Source of the DNA: Streptomyces sp. TG1A-8
GTDB taxonomy: Bacteria > Actinomycetota > Actinomycetes > Streptomycetales > Streptomycetaceae
Assembly (NCBI RefSeq): GCF_030499535.1
Contig: NZ_JASTLB010000001.1
Location: forward strand, 4,960,001 to 5,024,000
Direction: 5' to 3'
Length of the DNA: 64,000 nucleotides
Shown: one piece after another, positions 34,396 through 43,395 of the stretch
How positions within the stretch are numbered: position 1 is the stretch's first letter
How the letters are laid out: each line of letters starts with the position of its first letter
The notes under the pieces: generated by a model
Seen by the model: the letters and a program-made list of their open reading frames with translations, nothing else
What the model was told of the DNA's origin: nothing
Database searches by the model: none
Translations under genes and position numbers: made by a program

Positions 34396-35790
34396 GTGAC
34401 CGCTGAGGCCAGTCGGACGGGCCCTCGGCCGGACTCCGCCGCCGACGGCGGGCGACCGCTCCACATCGCGCTCCTCACCTACAAGGGGAACCCGTTCTGC
34501 GGCGGCCAGGGCGTCTACGTCCGGCACCTCTCCCGCGAACTGGCCCGCCTGGGCCACCGGGTCGAGGTCATCGGCTCCCAGCCGTACCCCGTCCTGGACG
34601 AGGGCCTGCCCGGACTCACCCTGACCGAGCTGCCGAGCCTCGACCTCTACCGCCAGCCCGACCCCTTCCGCACCCCCGGGCGGGACGAGTACCGGGACTG
34701 GATCGACGCCCTCGAAGTCGCCACCATGTGGACCGGCGGCTTCCCCGAACCGCTCACCTTCTCCCTGCGCGCCCGCCGCCACCTGCGCGCCCGCCGCGGC
34801 GAGTTCGACGTCGTGCACGACAACCAGACCCTCGGCTACGGCCTGCTGGGCGACCTCGGCGCCCCCCTGGTCACCACGATCCACCACCCCGTCACCGTCG
34901 ACCGGCGGCTCGAACTGGACGCCGCCGAGACCTGGCAGCGCCGCCAATCGGTGCGCCGCTGGTACGCCTTCACGCGGATGCAGAAGCGCGTCGCCCGCCG
35001 GCTGCCCTCGGTGCTGACGGTCTCCGGCAGCTCCCGCCAGGAGATCGTGGACCACCTCGGCGTCCGCGACGAGCGCGTCCACGTCGTCCACATCGGCGCC
35101 GACACCGACCTGTTCGCGCCGAACCCGGCCGTCCCCGAGGTGCCCGGCCGCATCGTGACCACCTCCAGCGCCGACGTGCCCCTCAAGGGCCTGGTCTTCC
35201 TCGTGGAGGCGCTCGCCAAGGTGCGCACCGAGCACCCGGCCGCCCACCTCGTCGTCGTCGGCAAGCGTCCGCAGGAAGGGCCGGTCGCGGCGGCGGTCGA
35301 ACGCTACGGACTCGCGGACGCCGTCGAGTTCGTCAAGGGCATCTCCGACGCCGAACTGGTCGACCTGATCCGCTCGGCCGAAGTCGCCTGCGTGCCCTCG
35401 CTCTACGAGGGCTTCTCGCTGCCCGCCGCCGAGGCCATGGCCACCGGCACCCCGCTCGCCGCCACCACCGGCGGCGCCATCCCCGAGGTCGCCGGCCGCG
35501 ACGGCGAGACCTGCCTCGCGGTGCCGCCCGGCGACGCGGACGCGCTGGCCGCCCGGCTCGGCCGCCTGCTGGGCGACCCCGCACTGCGCGTACGGCTCGG
35601 CGCGGCGGGCCGTGAGCGGGTGCTGCGGAACTTCACCTGGGCCCGCGCCGCCGAAGGCACCGTGGCCCACTACCGCGAGGCCGTCGCCCGCGCCGCGGGC
35701 CCCGGCCGTCCCGCACCCCGGACCCCCGGCCGTCCCGCGGCCCCGGCAAGTGTTCCAGGCGTCTCCTCCGAAAGCAGGGCCACGTGCTGA
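34396..35790 (+). CDS. Family 4 glycosyltransferase (GT-B fold)
   Basis: A 464-residue soluble enzyme from GTG 34396 (GGGGG upstream). The N-terminal half has I-A-L-L-T-Y-K-G-N-P-F-C-G-G-Q-G-V-Y-V, the GT4 acceptor-side loop. The C-terminal half has V-V-G-K-R near 290 and S-L-Y-E-G-F-S-L-P-A-A-E-A-M-A near 335-349, the E-x7-E nucleotide-sugar motif. The enzyme probably uses a nucleotide sugar to glycosylate a lipid or polyketide-like acceptor. It overlaps the methyltransferase gene by seven bases, and the three-gene order suggests one pathway. Confidence 0.9.
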   Translation: MTAEASRTGPRPDSAADGGRPLHIALLTYKGNPFCGGQGVYVRHLSRELARLGHRVEVIGSQPYPVLDEGLPGLTLTELPSLDLYRQPDPFRTPGRDEYRDWIDALEVATMWTGGFPEPLTFSLRARRHLRARRGEFDVVHDNQTLGYGLLGDLGAPLVTTIHHPVTVDRRLELDAAETWQRRQSVRRWYAFTRMQKRVARRLPSVLTVSGSSRQEIVDHLGVRDERVHVVHIGADTDLFAPNPAVPEVPGRIVTTSSADVPLKGLVFLVEALAKVRTEHPAAHLVVVGKRPQEGPVAAAVERYGLADAVEFVKGISDAELVDLIRSAEVACVPSLYEGFSLPAAEAMATGTPLAATTGGAIPEVAGRDGETCLAVPPGDADALAARLGRLLGDPALRVRLGAAGRERVLRNFTWARAAEGTVAHYREAVARAAGPGRPAPRTPGRPAAPASVPGVSSESRATC

Positions 35791-36554
35791 CCGTCGACTT
35801 CTCCCGGTTCCCGCTCGCCCCCGGCGACCGTGTCCTGGACCTCGGCTGCGGAGCCGGCCGGCACGCCTTCGAGTGCTACCGGCGCGGCGCCCGGGTCGTG
35901 GCCCTCGACCGGAACGCCGGGGAGATCCGCGAGGTCGCCAAGTGGTTCGCGGCGATGGGGGAGGCCGGGGAGGCCCCCGAGGGCGCCACCGCCACCGCCA
36001 TGGAGGGCGACGCCCTCGCGCTGCCCTTCCCGGACGAGTCCTTCGACGTCGTCATCATCTCCGAGGTGATGGAGCACATCCCCGACGACAAGGGCGTCCT
36101 CGCCGAGATGGTGCGCGTGCTCAGGCCGGGCGGCCGGATCGCCGTCACGGTGCCGCGCTACGGGCCGGAGAAGGTCTGCTGGGCGCTGTCCGACGCCTAC
36201 CACGAGGTCGAGGGCGGCCACATCCGCATCTACCGGGCGGACGAACTGCTGGCGAAGATGCGCGGGGCGGGCCTGAAGCCGTACGGCACGCACCACGCGC
36301 ACGCGCTGCACGCGCCGTACTGGTGGCTGAAGTGCGCGTTCGGCGTCGACAACGACACGGCGCTGCCCGTGCGGGCGTACCACAAGCTGCTGGTCTGGGA
36401 CATCATGAAGAAGCCGCTGGCCACCCGGGTCGCCGAACAGGCGCTCAACCCGCTGATCGGCAAGAGCTTCGTGGCGTACGCCACCAAGCCGCACCCGCCC
36501 CGGCTCGCGCAGGACGCCGCGGCCGCCGCGACGACCGAGGCGGCCGCCCAGTGA
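35784..36554 (+). CDS. Class I SAM-dependent methyltransferase
   Basis: A 256-residue enzyme from GTG 35784, inside the end of the glycosyltransferase gene. SAM motif I, V-L-D-L-G-C-G-A-G-R-H, lies at residues 17-27, and further down come D-V-V-I-I-S-E-V-M-E-H-I and V-R-V-L-R-P-G-G-R. The C-terminal ~90 residues (Y-W-W-L-K-C-A-F-G-V-D-N) differ from ordinary Methyltransf_11 proteins and may fix the substrate. It is translationally coupled to both neighbours. Substrate unknown. Confidence 0.88.
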   Translation: MLTVDFSRFPLAPGDRVLDLGCGAGRHAFECYRRGARVVALDRNAGEIREVAKWFAAMGEAGEAPEGATATAMEGDALALPFPDESFDVVIISEVMEHIPDDKGVLAEMVRVLRPGGRIAVTVPRYGPEKVCWALSDAYHEVEGGHIRIYRADELLAKMRGAGLKPYGTHHAHALHAPYWWLKCAFGVDNDTALPVRAYHKLLVWDIMKKPLATRVAEQALNPLIGKSFVAYATKPHPPRLAQDAAAAATTEAAAQ

Positions 36555-37621
36555 CCACCCCCCGGACGGAACACCTCGTCCTGCCCGGGGTCCTCACCGC
36601 CGGGCAGGCCGCCGAGACCGTGCGCGGCATCCTCGCCGCGCAGCGGGAGGACGGCGCCATCCCGTGGTTCCGCGGTCACCACCTCGACCCGTGGGACCAC
36701 ACCGAGGCGGCCATGGCGCTGGACGCGGCCGGTGAGCACGAGGCCGCCGGGCGGGCCTACGACTGGCTCGCCACCCACCAGAACGAGGACGGCTCCTGGT
36801 ACGCCGCCTACGCCGACGGCGCCCACGACGACGTCACCGACCGCGCCCGCGAGTCGAACTTCGTCGCCTACGTGGCGGTCGGCGTCTGGCACCACTACCT
36901 GTCCACCGGTGACGACACGTTCCTGGACCGCATGTGGCCGTGCGTCCACGCGGCCGTGGAGTGGGTGCTGCGGCTGCAGCAGCCCGGCGGCCAGATCGGC
37001 TGGCGGCGCGAGGACGACGGCACCCCCGCCGCGGACGCGCTGCTCACCGGCAGCTCCTCGGTCCACCACGCGCTGCGCTGCGCGCTCGCCATCGCCGAGC
37101 AGCGCGAGGAGGCGCAGCCCGACTGGGAGTTGGCGGTCGGCGCGCTGCGCCACGCCATCCGCCGGCACCCCGAGCGCTTCCTCGACAAGGACCGCTACTC
37201 GATGGACTGGTACTACCCGGTCCTCGGCGGCGCCCTGACCGGGGCGGAGGCCAAGGCGCGCATCGAGGCCGGCTGGGACCGCTTCGTCGTCCCCGGCCTG
37301 GGCGTGCGCTGCGTCGTGCCCAACCCGTGGGTGACCGGCGGCGAGTCCAGCGAACTCGCCCTGGCCCTGTGGGCGGTGGGCGAGTCGGACCGCGCCCTGG
37401 AGATCCTGCAGTCCGTCCAGCACCTGCGCGACGCGGAGACCGGCCTGTACTGGACGGGCTACGTCTTCGACGACGGCGCCGTGTGGCCCCGCGAACTCAC
37501 CACCTGGACGGCGGGCTCGCTCCTGCTGGCCGTGGCCGCCCTGGGCGGCCACGAGGCCACGTGCGCGGTCTTCGGCGGCGACCGCCTGCCGGTCGGCCTG
37601 GACCCCGACTGCTGCCGCTGA
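36551..37621 (+). CDS. Prenyltransferase/terpene-cyclase-like alpha-barrel protein
   Basis: A 356-residue protein from GTG 36551, overlapping the previous stop by four bases (GTGA). It has alpha/alpha-toroid repeats with Q-R-E-D-G-A-I-P-W-F near residue 32, N-E-D-G-S-W-Y near 81, and further W/Q/G-rich turns, as in squalene-cyclase and protein-prenyltransferase beta-like families. No clear D-x-D-D motif is seen, so it may be a glycoside-hydrolase-like or cyclase-like toroid rather than a true prenyltransferase. It ends the glycosyltransferase-methyltransferase operon. Confidence 0.75.
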   Translation: MTTPRTEHLVLPGVLTAGQAAETVRGILAAQREDGAIPWFRGHHLDPWDHTEAAMALDAAGEHEAAGRAYDWLATHQNEDGSWYAAYADGAHDDVTDRARESNFVAYVAVGVWHHYLSTGDDTFLDRMWPCVHAAVEWVLRLQQPGGQIGWRREDDGTPAADALLTGSSSVHHALRCALAIAEQREEAQPDWELAVGALRHAIRRHPERFLDKDRYSMDWYYPVLGGALTGAEAKARIEAGWDRFVVPGLGVRCVVPNPWVTGGESSELALALWAVGESDRALEILQSVQHLRDAETGLYWTGYVFDDGAVWPRELTTWTAGSLLLAVAALGGHEATCAVFGGDRLPVGLDPDCCR

Positions 37622-37625
37622 GGGT

Positions 37626-37916
37626 TCAGCGGCGGTGCATGCGGTTGGCGACGGCGTGGCCGACGAACAGGTAGACCACGGCGGCGAGGCCGTAACCGGC
37701 GACCACCCGCGCCCAGGCCTCGTCGAAGGTGAACAGGTCGTGCGACCAGCCGGCCAGCCAGGAGGCCGCGTCGTGGACGAACTGCACCAGGCTGTTGGCC
37801 CGGTTCGCGTCCAGTAGGTACATCAGGATCCACAGGCCGAGGATGAGGGCCATGACGTCGGCGACGGCCGCTATGACCGTGCCGGCCTGATTCGCGCCAG
37901 TGCGATATCGAGACAT
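37626..37916 (-). CDS. Small membrane protein of unknown function
   Basis: A 96-residue protein with two clear membrane helices (A-V-A-D-V-M-A-L-I-L-G-L-W-I-L near residues 17-32; V-A-G-Y-G-L-A-A-V-V-Y-L-F-V-G near 72-87), separated by an aromatic/Asp-rich loop (W-S-H-D-L-F-T-F-D-E-A-W). It is convergent with the toroid gene, five bases from its stop. This type is common in Streptomyces but has no assigned role. Confidence 0.75.
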   Translation of the reverse strand: MSRYRTGANQAGTVIAAVADVMALILGLWILMYLLDANRANSLVQFVHDAASWLAGWSHDLFTFDEAWARVVAGYGLAAVVYLFVGHAVANRMHRR

Positions 37917-38086
37917 GCAATGCGCATTGCCGCAACCCGGGGGGCGAAACCCCCGTGCCCGTGCCGTGCAGCGGCCGTGCGGGAGGACGGGCGGCGCGGT
38001 GCCGCCGTCCCCGAGTGGCGGGCGGCGCCCGTCCGGGTGAGTCTGCCGGAGGAAGCACCCGATCGGAAAGACACCCGGAGGACCTC

Positions 38087-38656
38087 GTGCCTGTACCGAT
38101 ACGACGCCTCTGCGTGGCGCTCACGCTGTGCTGCGCCCTGCTGGCCGGTGCCACCGCCTGTGGGAACGGCCGGACGACCAGCAGCAGTACCCAGGACACG
38201 GTGGCGGCGGCGCTCGTCGTCGCCACCCCCAGCCCGACGACCTCCGCGGAGCGCCAGAAGTTCGCCAAGACCCGCTTCGTGCTGAACGCGGGCCTCGCGG
38301 CCGGTGCGACCTACCAGTGGATCGTGAAGCCCTGGAAGGCCGGGAAGTTCAAGAAGGGCGCCCACGGCCGCACCGTGACCCTGGTGAAGGCCGGGCTCGC
38401 CGGCGCCTTCGCCTACAACCGGCTCAAGGCGGCCCAGCGGAACGCCAAGGGCGATCCCCTGCTCTCCAGGGCGCTCGCGCCGCTCACCAAGGGCATCGAC
38501 GCCCTGAAGGCCCTGCCGGCCAAGCTCCGCAAGGGCGACGGCAAGGCGGCCGACTCCTACGACGACATCATCAACAAGGTCAAGGACGCGGGCAAGGACG
38601 CCGGAGCACCGGTCAAGGACAAGGTGCCCTCCGCCTCCGAGCTCTCCAAGGGGTAG
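38087..38656 (+). CDS. Putative lipoprotein of unknown function
   Basis: A 189-residue protein from GTG 38087 with GGAGGA six bases upstream. The signal peptide ends L-L-A-G-A-T-A-C, an acceptable though weak lipobox with Cys near residue 23. The mature part begins with a Ser/Thr-rich stretch and continues as an Ala/Lys-rich helical domain (F-V-L-N-A-G-L-A-A-G-A-T-Y-Q-W near 64-78) without catalytic motifs. It is probably tethered to the outer face of the membrane. Confidence 0.75.
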   Translation: MPVPIRRLCVALTLCCALLAGATACGNGRTTSSSTQDTVAAALVVATPSPTTSAERQKFAKTRFVLNAGLAAGATYQWIVKPWKAGKFKKGAHGRTVTLVKAGLAGAFAYNRLKAAQRNAKGDPLLSRALAPLTKGIDALKALPAKLRKGDGKAADSYDDIINKVKDAGKDAGAPVKDKVPSASELSKG

Positions 38657-38726
38657 GGGGTCCGGGTCCGGTCGCCGCCCCGTCCGGCGGGCGGCCGTGC
38701 GCAGTGCGCCGGGCGGCCCCACGGCG

Positions 38727-38756
38727 ACGGCCCCCGCCCGTCCGGGCGGGGGCCGT
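38727..38756. terminator. Bidirectional terminator between lipoprotein and DUF5336 genes
   Basis: Perfect 14-base arms (ACGGCCCCCGCCCG and its complement) with a 2-base centre, lying between the two convergent stops at 38656 and 38778. Confidence 0.8.
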
Positions 38757-38777
38757 GCGCGGCGGCGGGGGCGCGGC

Positions 38778-39590
38778 TCAGCCGCGCTGGATGCCGGTGG
38801 TGTCCTGGAGCACGCCGCGGCGGCCGTCCTGGGTCTGCGCGACCAGCGCGGCACCGCGCTGCTCGACCGCCAGGTACCAGGTGCCGGGCGCCAGTTCGGC
38901 GACCGGGGCGGGCGAGCCGTCCTCCGCGTACAGCGGACGCGTCACCGGCACGGCGAACCAGAACGGCGAGAACTCCGCGGCGGCCGGCTGCGGCGCCGGG
39001 GCGGCCGGCACACCCGGCTGCCCGTAGGCCTGGCCGGGCTGCGGCTGGGCGCCGTACGGCTGCGCCGGGGCGCCCGGGTAGCCGTAACCACCGGGCGGCT
39101 GGGCGCCGTAGGGCTGCGGAGCGGCCGGCTTGGCGGCCGGGACCAGCGGGGCCTGCAACGCCGGGACGAGGGGGGTGGCGATGGCCGCGGCGGCCATGAC
39201 CAGCGTGGCGACGAGGGCGATGACCAGACCCGTGCCGGCGCTCGGGCCGTCGCTGGAGCCGTTGCCGATGTTGTTCGCGCCGCCCGACGGGTCGATCACG
39301 TTGCCGAGCGCGCTCCACGCGGCGAAGACGGCGAACGCGGCACCGAACTGGCCGAGGTCGAGGCCGGCCACCTTGCGCGGCTGCGGCAGGGCGCGGGCGA
39401 CGACGACGAGCGCGGCCCCGATGATCCCCGCCAGGACGACGCTCAGCAGGACCGGCCCGCTCGACCAGAGGTTCGGCATGTCGAAGTCGCCGGCGTCGTA
39501 CGAGTAGTTGTCGAGGAACGACGCGATGAACAGCAACACCGCTGCCCCGATCACCACGCCGTCGCCTCTAGTGAGGGAGCGGATATTCAC
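38778..39590 (-). CDS. DUF5336-type membrane protein
   Basis: A 270-residue protein. GTG 39590 is chosen because AAGGA stands six bases before it; an in-frame GTG at 39629 would add 13 residues but has no ribosome site. Four membrane helices fill the first ~145 residues. A Pro/Gly/Tyr/Gln linker with repeated P-Y-G-A-Q-P units (about 160-205) leads to a C-terminal beta-rich domain (F-W-F-A-V-P ... G-T-W-Y-L-A-V-E). The family is common in actinobacteria, with unknown function. It lies just downstream of the amidase gene on the same strand. Confidence 0.78.
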   Translation of the reverse strand: MNIRSLTRGDGVVIGAAVLLFIASFLDNYSYDAGDFDMPNLWSSGPVLLSVVLAGIIGAALVVVARALPQPRKVAGLDLGQFGAAFAVFAAWSALGNVIDPSGGANNIGNGSSDGPSAGTGLVIALVATLVMAAAAIATPLVPALQAPLVPAAKPAAPQPYGAQPPGGYGYPGAPAQPYGAQPQPGQAYGQPGVPAAPAPQPAAAEFSPFWFAVPVTRPLYAEDGSPAPVAELAPGTWYLAVEQRGAALVAQTQDGRRGVLQDTTGIQRG

Positions 39591-39628
39591 TTCAGGTCCT
39601 TCGTAGGTCGTCTCGTCGTCGGTAGACA

Positions 39629-40630
39629 CTAGCGCCCGTGTGAGCCGGCTGTACGGCCGGATCCGCCCGCCGCTCGCGACTCGCGCAGGAAACTCACGAT
39701 TCCCTCGGAGATCCCCTGCGCCGCCTTCTGCCGCCAGGCGCCGCTGGTCAGTTGTGCCGCGTCCTTGCTATCGCGCATGTTGCCGCACTCGATGAACACC
39801 TTGGGAACCGTTGACAGATTGAGACCGCCCAGGTCCGTGCGCGTGACCAGGCCGGTGCCCGAACCGAGGTAGTTGGAGGGCGCCTCACCGGTGGCGTGCA
39901 GGAAGTGGCCGGCGATGCGCTCGCCCAGGGCGCGGGAGGGGCCGACGATCGCGCGGGTGTCGGCCCCTCCGGAGTGCACGGGCCCCGGCATGATGACGTG
40001 GAAGCCGCGGTTGCCGGGCGCCGAGCCGTCGGCGTGGATTGAGACGGCCGCGTCCGCGCGGGCGGTGTTGCCGATCCGCGCCCGCTCGTCCACGCAGGGA
40101 CCCCAGGCGGGCTCGTCCCCGTCGTGGGTCAGCCTCACCGTGGCGCCCTGCTCCTCCAGCAGGGCGCGCAGCCGGTGGGCGACGTCGAGGGTGAACCGGG
40201 CCTCCGTGTAACCGGCGTTGGTGGACGTCCCGGTGGTGTCGCACTCCTTGCGGTTCGTCCCGATGTCCACGCTGCGGTTGATCTCGGCCGTGTGCCGGAC
40301 GTTGCCTGGGTTGTGCCCCGGGTCGATGACCACGACCCTTCCCCTGAGCGGTCCCGCTCCGGCGGGCGCGGAGGCCGTGCGCGCGGGGTCCGGCCGCCCG
40401 CCGTCCTCCGTGGCCGCGGGGCCCGAGGGCGACGTCTCGCGCGCCGCGGTGGAGGCGGCCGGGGAGGAGGCGGTGCGGACCGGGGTCCCCGGCCCGCCGT
40501 CGCCCACCGCCTCGTACACCCCCCAGCCGAGCAGTGCGCCGGTCACCAGCGCGGCCAGCGCCACGGTCAGCGGGGAGCGCCGGGGACGGCGCGAGTGCGG
40601 GGGATCGGTCCGCGGGCCTTCGTACGACAC
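39629..40630 (-). CDS. Membrane-anchored N-acetylmuramoyl-L-alanine amidase (Amidase_3)
   Basis: A 333-residue protein from GTG 40630. A basic N-terminus and one membrane helix (about 20-42) lead to a Ser/Ala/Pro-rich linker and the Amidase_3 domain from about residue 98. V-I-D-P-G-H-N-P supplies the first zinc His, S-I-H-A-D-G the second, and F-I-E-C-G-N-M the catalytic Glu. It hydrolyses the amide between N-acetylmuramic acid and the stem peptide outside the membrane. The next gene downstream is the DUF5336 protein, 38 bases away, possibly co-transcribed. Confidence 0.9.
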   Translation of the reverse strand: MSYEGPRTDPPHSRRPRRSPLTVALAALVTGALLGWGVYEAVGDGGPGTPVRTASSPAASTAARETSPSGPAATEDGGRPDPARTASAPAGAGPLRGRVVVIDPGHNPGNVRHTAEINRSVDIGTNRKECDTTGTSTNAGYTEARFTLDVAHRLRALLEEQGATVRLTHDGDEPAWGPCVDERARIGNTARADAAVSIHADGSAPGNRGFHVIMPGPVHSGGADTRAIVGPSRALGERIAGHFLHATGEAPSNYLGSGTGLVTRTDLGGLNLSTVPKVFIECGNMRDSKDAAQLTSGAWRQKAAQGISEGIVSFLRESRAAGGSGRTAGSHGR

Positions 40631-40652
40631 GTCAGCGACTCTAACCGGGCGC

Positions 40653-41303
40653 TCAGATTCCCGCCCCCGTTCGCCGCAGGACGCGCAGCGACCCGGTCAC
40701 CGCCGTCTCCGTGAACGCCCCGGACGCCAGGGCCCGCAGGTACACCCGGTACGGCGCCTGCCCGGTGAACTCGTCCTCCGGCTCGGGGAAGACGTCGTGG
40801 ATCACCAGCAGGCCCCCGTCGGCGACGTGCGGCGCCCAGCCCTCGTAGTCGGCGGTGGCGTGCTCGTCGGTGTGGCCGCCGTCGACGAAGACGAGGCCGA
40901 GCGGGGAGTTCCAGACCGCGGCGATCCGGGGGGAGCGGCCGACGAGCGCGACCACGTGCTCCTCCAGTCCCGCCCCGTACAGGGTGCGGCGGAACATGGG
41001 CAGCGTGTCCATCAGCCCGGTCTCCGGGTCGACGGTCTCGGGGTCGTGGTAGTCCCAGCCGGGCTGCTGCTCCTCGCTGCCCCGGTGGTGGTCGACGGTC
41101 AGCGCGGTGACCCCGGCCCCGCGGGCGGCGTCGGCGAGCAGGACGGTGGAGCGCCCGCAGTAGGTGCCGACCTCCAGCAGCGGCAGCCCCAACCGCCCCG
41201 CCTCCACGGCGGCCGCGTACAGGGCGAGGCCCTCCTCGACGGGCATGAAGCCCTTCGCCGCCTCGAACGCGGCCAGGATCTCCGGCTTCGGTGCCGCGGG
41301 CAT
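40653..41303 (-). CDS. Class I SAM-dependent methyltransferase (DGxH subgroup)
   Basis: A 216-residue enzyme. SAM motif I is L-L-E-V-G-T-Y-C-G-R-S-T near residues 42-53. The later F-V-D-G-G-H-T-D-E-H motif near 137-146 matches the metal-using TylF/Methyltransf_24 subgroup. The stop is 22 bases before the start of the amidase gene on the same strand. Substrate unknown. Confidence 0.87.
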   Translation of the reverse strand: MPAAPKPEILAAFEAAKGFMPVEEGLALYAAAVEAGRLGLPLLEVGTYCGRSTVLLADAARGAGVTALTVDHHRGSEEQQPGWDYHDPETVDPETGLMDTLPMFRRTLYGAGLEEHVVALVGRSPRIAAVWNSPLGLVFVDGGHTDEHATADYEGWAPHVADGGLLVIHDVFPEPEDEFTGQAPYRVYLRALASGAFTETAVTGSLRVLRRTGAGI

Positions 41304-41447
41304 GGGGGTCCTTTCGTCCGGTCTGCACGACGGGGCCGCACGGCCTGTCCGGCTGCTGCCGCGTGCCGGCGCGTACGACGTCCTCGGTGCCCATGCTGGC
41401 GCAACCCCCCGCCGCCGCGGTGGGCGGGGGTACGCGTGGCGCGCTGC

Positions 41448-43190
41448 TCAGGCGGTGACCGCCCCGCCGGGCAGCGACAGGTCCAGCTCGACGGCCCGCT
41501 CGTCGCCGGCGTGGGTCGCCGAGGAGGCCAGCGGACCGTGCCCGGCGGCCCTGGCGGCCAGGACGTAGGCGCCCTGCGCGGGGACGGCGAGGACGTAGCT
41601 GCCGTCCTCCGCGGACACGGTGGCCCCCGCCTGGCGGCCCCGCCGGTCGATCAGGGTGACCTTGGCGCGGGCGACGGGGGCCCCGCCGGCGTCCAGCACC
41701 CGGCCCCGGAAGCCGCGCAGCGCCTGCTCGGCCCGCTCCAGGTTGGCCTCCTCCTCGCTGCTCGCCCGCAGCTGGGTGTGCTGGGCCCGGCGGGCCGTCT
41801 TCGGCAGGAAGACCGCCAGGAGCAGGCCGACGGCCACGGCGGCCGTGGCGATGAGGAAGGAGACGCGGAAGCCGTGCATGGTCGGGACCGCGACCCCGCC
41901 GACGTCGTCGGCCGTGTCGGCCAGCACCATGCCGATGACGGCGCTGGAGACGGACGTGCCGATGGACCGCATCAGTGTGTTGAGGCCGTTGGCGGCGCCG
42001 GTCTCGGAGGCGGGGACCGCGCCGACGATCAGCGCGGGCAGGGAGGAGTAGGCGAGGCCGATGCCGGCGCCGAGGACGACGGAGGTGACGATGGTCTGCC
42101 AGGCCGCGTCCATCAGGCCGAGGCCGCCGCCGTAGCCGATCGCGATGATCACGAGGCCGGTGATGAGGGTGGTCCTCGGGCCGTAGCGGGCGGACAGGCG
42201 GGCGTAGACCGGCGCGGTGAACATCATGGTCAGGCCCAGCGGGGCCACGCACAGGCCCGCGACGACCATGGACCGGCCGAGGCCGTAGCCGGTGGCCGCG
42301 GGCAGCTGGAGCAGCTGGGGCAGGACGAGCGAGACGACGTAGAAGCTGACGCCGACCATGATCGAGGCGAGGTTGGTGAGCAGCACCTCGCGGCGGGCGG
42401 TGGTGCGCAGGTCGACCAGGGGAGCCTTGAGGCGCAGTTCCAGCAGGCCCCACAGCAGCAGGACGACCACGGCCGCGGCGAACAGGCCGAGCGTCGTGCC
42501 GGACGACCAGCCCCAGTCGCTGCCCTTGGTGACGGGCAGCAGGAGCAGTACCAGGCCGGCCGACAGGCCCACCGCGCCGAGCAGGTCGAAGGAGCCCCGG
42601 GCGCGCATCGGGGACTCGGGGACCACGAGGAGGGTGAGGGCGATGGAGAGCACGCCGAGGCCGGCGGCACCGTAGAACAGGGTGTGCCAGTCCGTGTGCT
42701 GGGCGACCAGGGCCGCGGCGGGCAGCGCGAGACCGCCGCCGACGCCGATGGAAGAGCTCATCAGGGCCATCGCCGAGCCGAGCCGCTCGCGCGGCAGCAT
42801 GTCCCGCATCAGGCCGATGCCCAGGGGTATCGCGCCCATGGCGAAGCCCTGGAGGGTACGGCCGACGATCATGGTGAGCAGTTCGCTGGTGAGCGCGCTG
42901 ACCAGGGCGCCGACCACCATCACGGCGAGGCTGAGCACGAGCATGCGGCGCTTGCCGTACAGGTCGCCGAGCCGGCCCATGATCGGGGTGGCCACGGCAC
43001 CGGACAGCAGCGTCGAGGTCAGGACCCAGGTGGCGTTGCTGGGGGCGGTGCCCAGCAGTTGCGGCAGGTCCTTGATGACCGGCACGAGCAGGGTCTGCAT
43101 CACCGCGACCACGATGCCCGCGAAGGCGAGCACCGGGACCACGGCGCCGCTCGCCCTCCGGCCGGGCTGGTCGGTCGTCGTGTGCGTCAT
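41448..43190 (-). CDS. MFS exporter with C-terminal carboxypeptidase-regulatory-like domain
   Basis: A 580-residue protein from ATG 43190 (GGGAGG upstream). A 14-helix drug:H+ antiporter-2 module covers residues 1 to about 475, with G-R-L-G-D-L-Y-G-K-R-R-M-L in the first loop. The last ~90 residues (G-F-R-G-R-V-L-D-A-G-G-A-P-V, V-T-L-I-D-R-R-G-R, G-S-Y-V-L-A-V-P) form a transthyretin-like beta sandwich of the CarboxypepD_reg type. Such domains bind carbohydrate or peptide and are unusual on an MFS protein. It is divergent from a second MFS gene, with a 205-base shared control region. Confidence 0.85.
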   Translation of the reverse strand: MTHTTTDQPGRRASGAVVPVLAFAGIVVAVMQTLLVPVIKDLPQLLGTAPSNATWVLTSTLLSGAVATPIMGRLGDLYGKRRMLVLSLAVMVVGALVSALTSELLTMIVGRTLQGFAMGAIPLGIGLMRDMLPRERLGSAMALMSSSIGVGGGLALPAAALVAQHTDWHTLFYGAAGLGVLSIALTLLVVPESPMRARGSFDLLGAVGLSAGLVLLLLPVTKGSDWGWSSGTTLGLFAAAVVVLLLWGLLELRLKAPLVDLRTTARREVLLTNLASIMVGVSFYVVSLVLPQLLQLPAATGYGLGRSMVVAGLCVAPLGLTMMFTAPVYARLSARYGPRTTLITGLVIIAIGYGGGLGLMDAAWQTIVTSVVLGAGIGLAYSSLPALIVGAVPASETGAANGLNTLMRSIGTSVSSAVIGMVLADTADDVGGVAVPTMHGFRVSFLIATAAVAVGLLLAVFLPKTARRAQHTQLRASSEEEANLERAEQALRGFRGRVLDAGGAPVARAKVTLIDRRGRQAGATVSAEDGSYVLAVPAQGAYVLAARAAGHGPLASSATHAGDERAVELDLSLPGGAVTA

Positions 43191-43244
43191 TGAGTGGGGC
43201 CTCCCGCGTCGAATGGGTCCTGGGTCAAACCTCGTATGCACAGG

Positions 43245-43260
43245 CAACTATTCCGTTGCT
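43245..43260. promoter_or_regulatory. Inverted repeat in the divergent MFS promoter region
   Basis: GCAACTATTCCGTTGC has 5-base arms and a 6-base spacer, and lies about midway between the two divergent MFS starts. On the minus strand, TTGCCT and nearby TACGAG could be promoter elements overlapping it. MarR-type repressors bind such sites next to exporter genes, but no regulator gene is encoded beside this pair. Confidence 0.35.
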
Positions 43261-43395
43261 TCGGGCCCCTAAAGAAATCTTGACCTTCCCATGGGTTTCT
43301 GATCTCCCGTCAGTGCCGGCGGCGGGGCGGAAGGTGCCGTTCCGGGATGTCCGGGGCCGAAATGCCGATGCAGGGACCGTAACGGGGTTGAGAGC

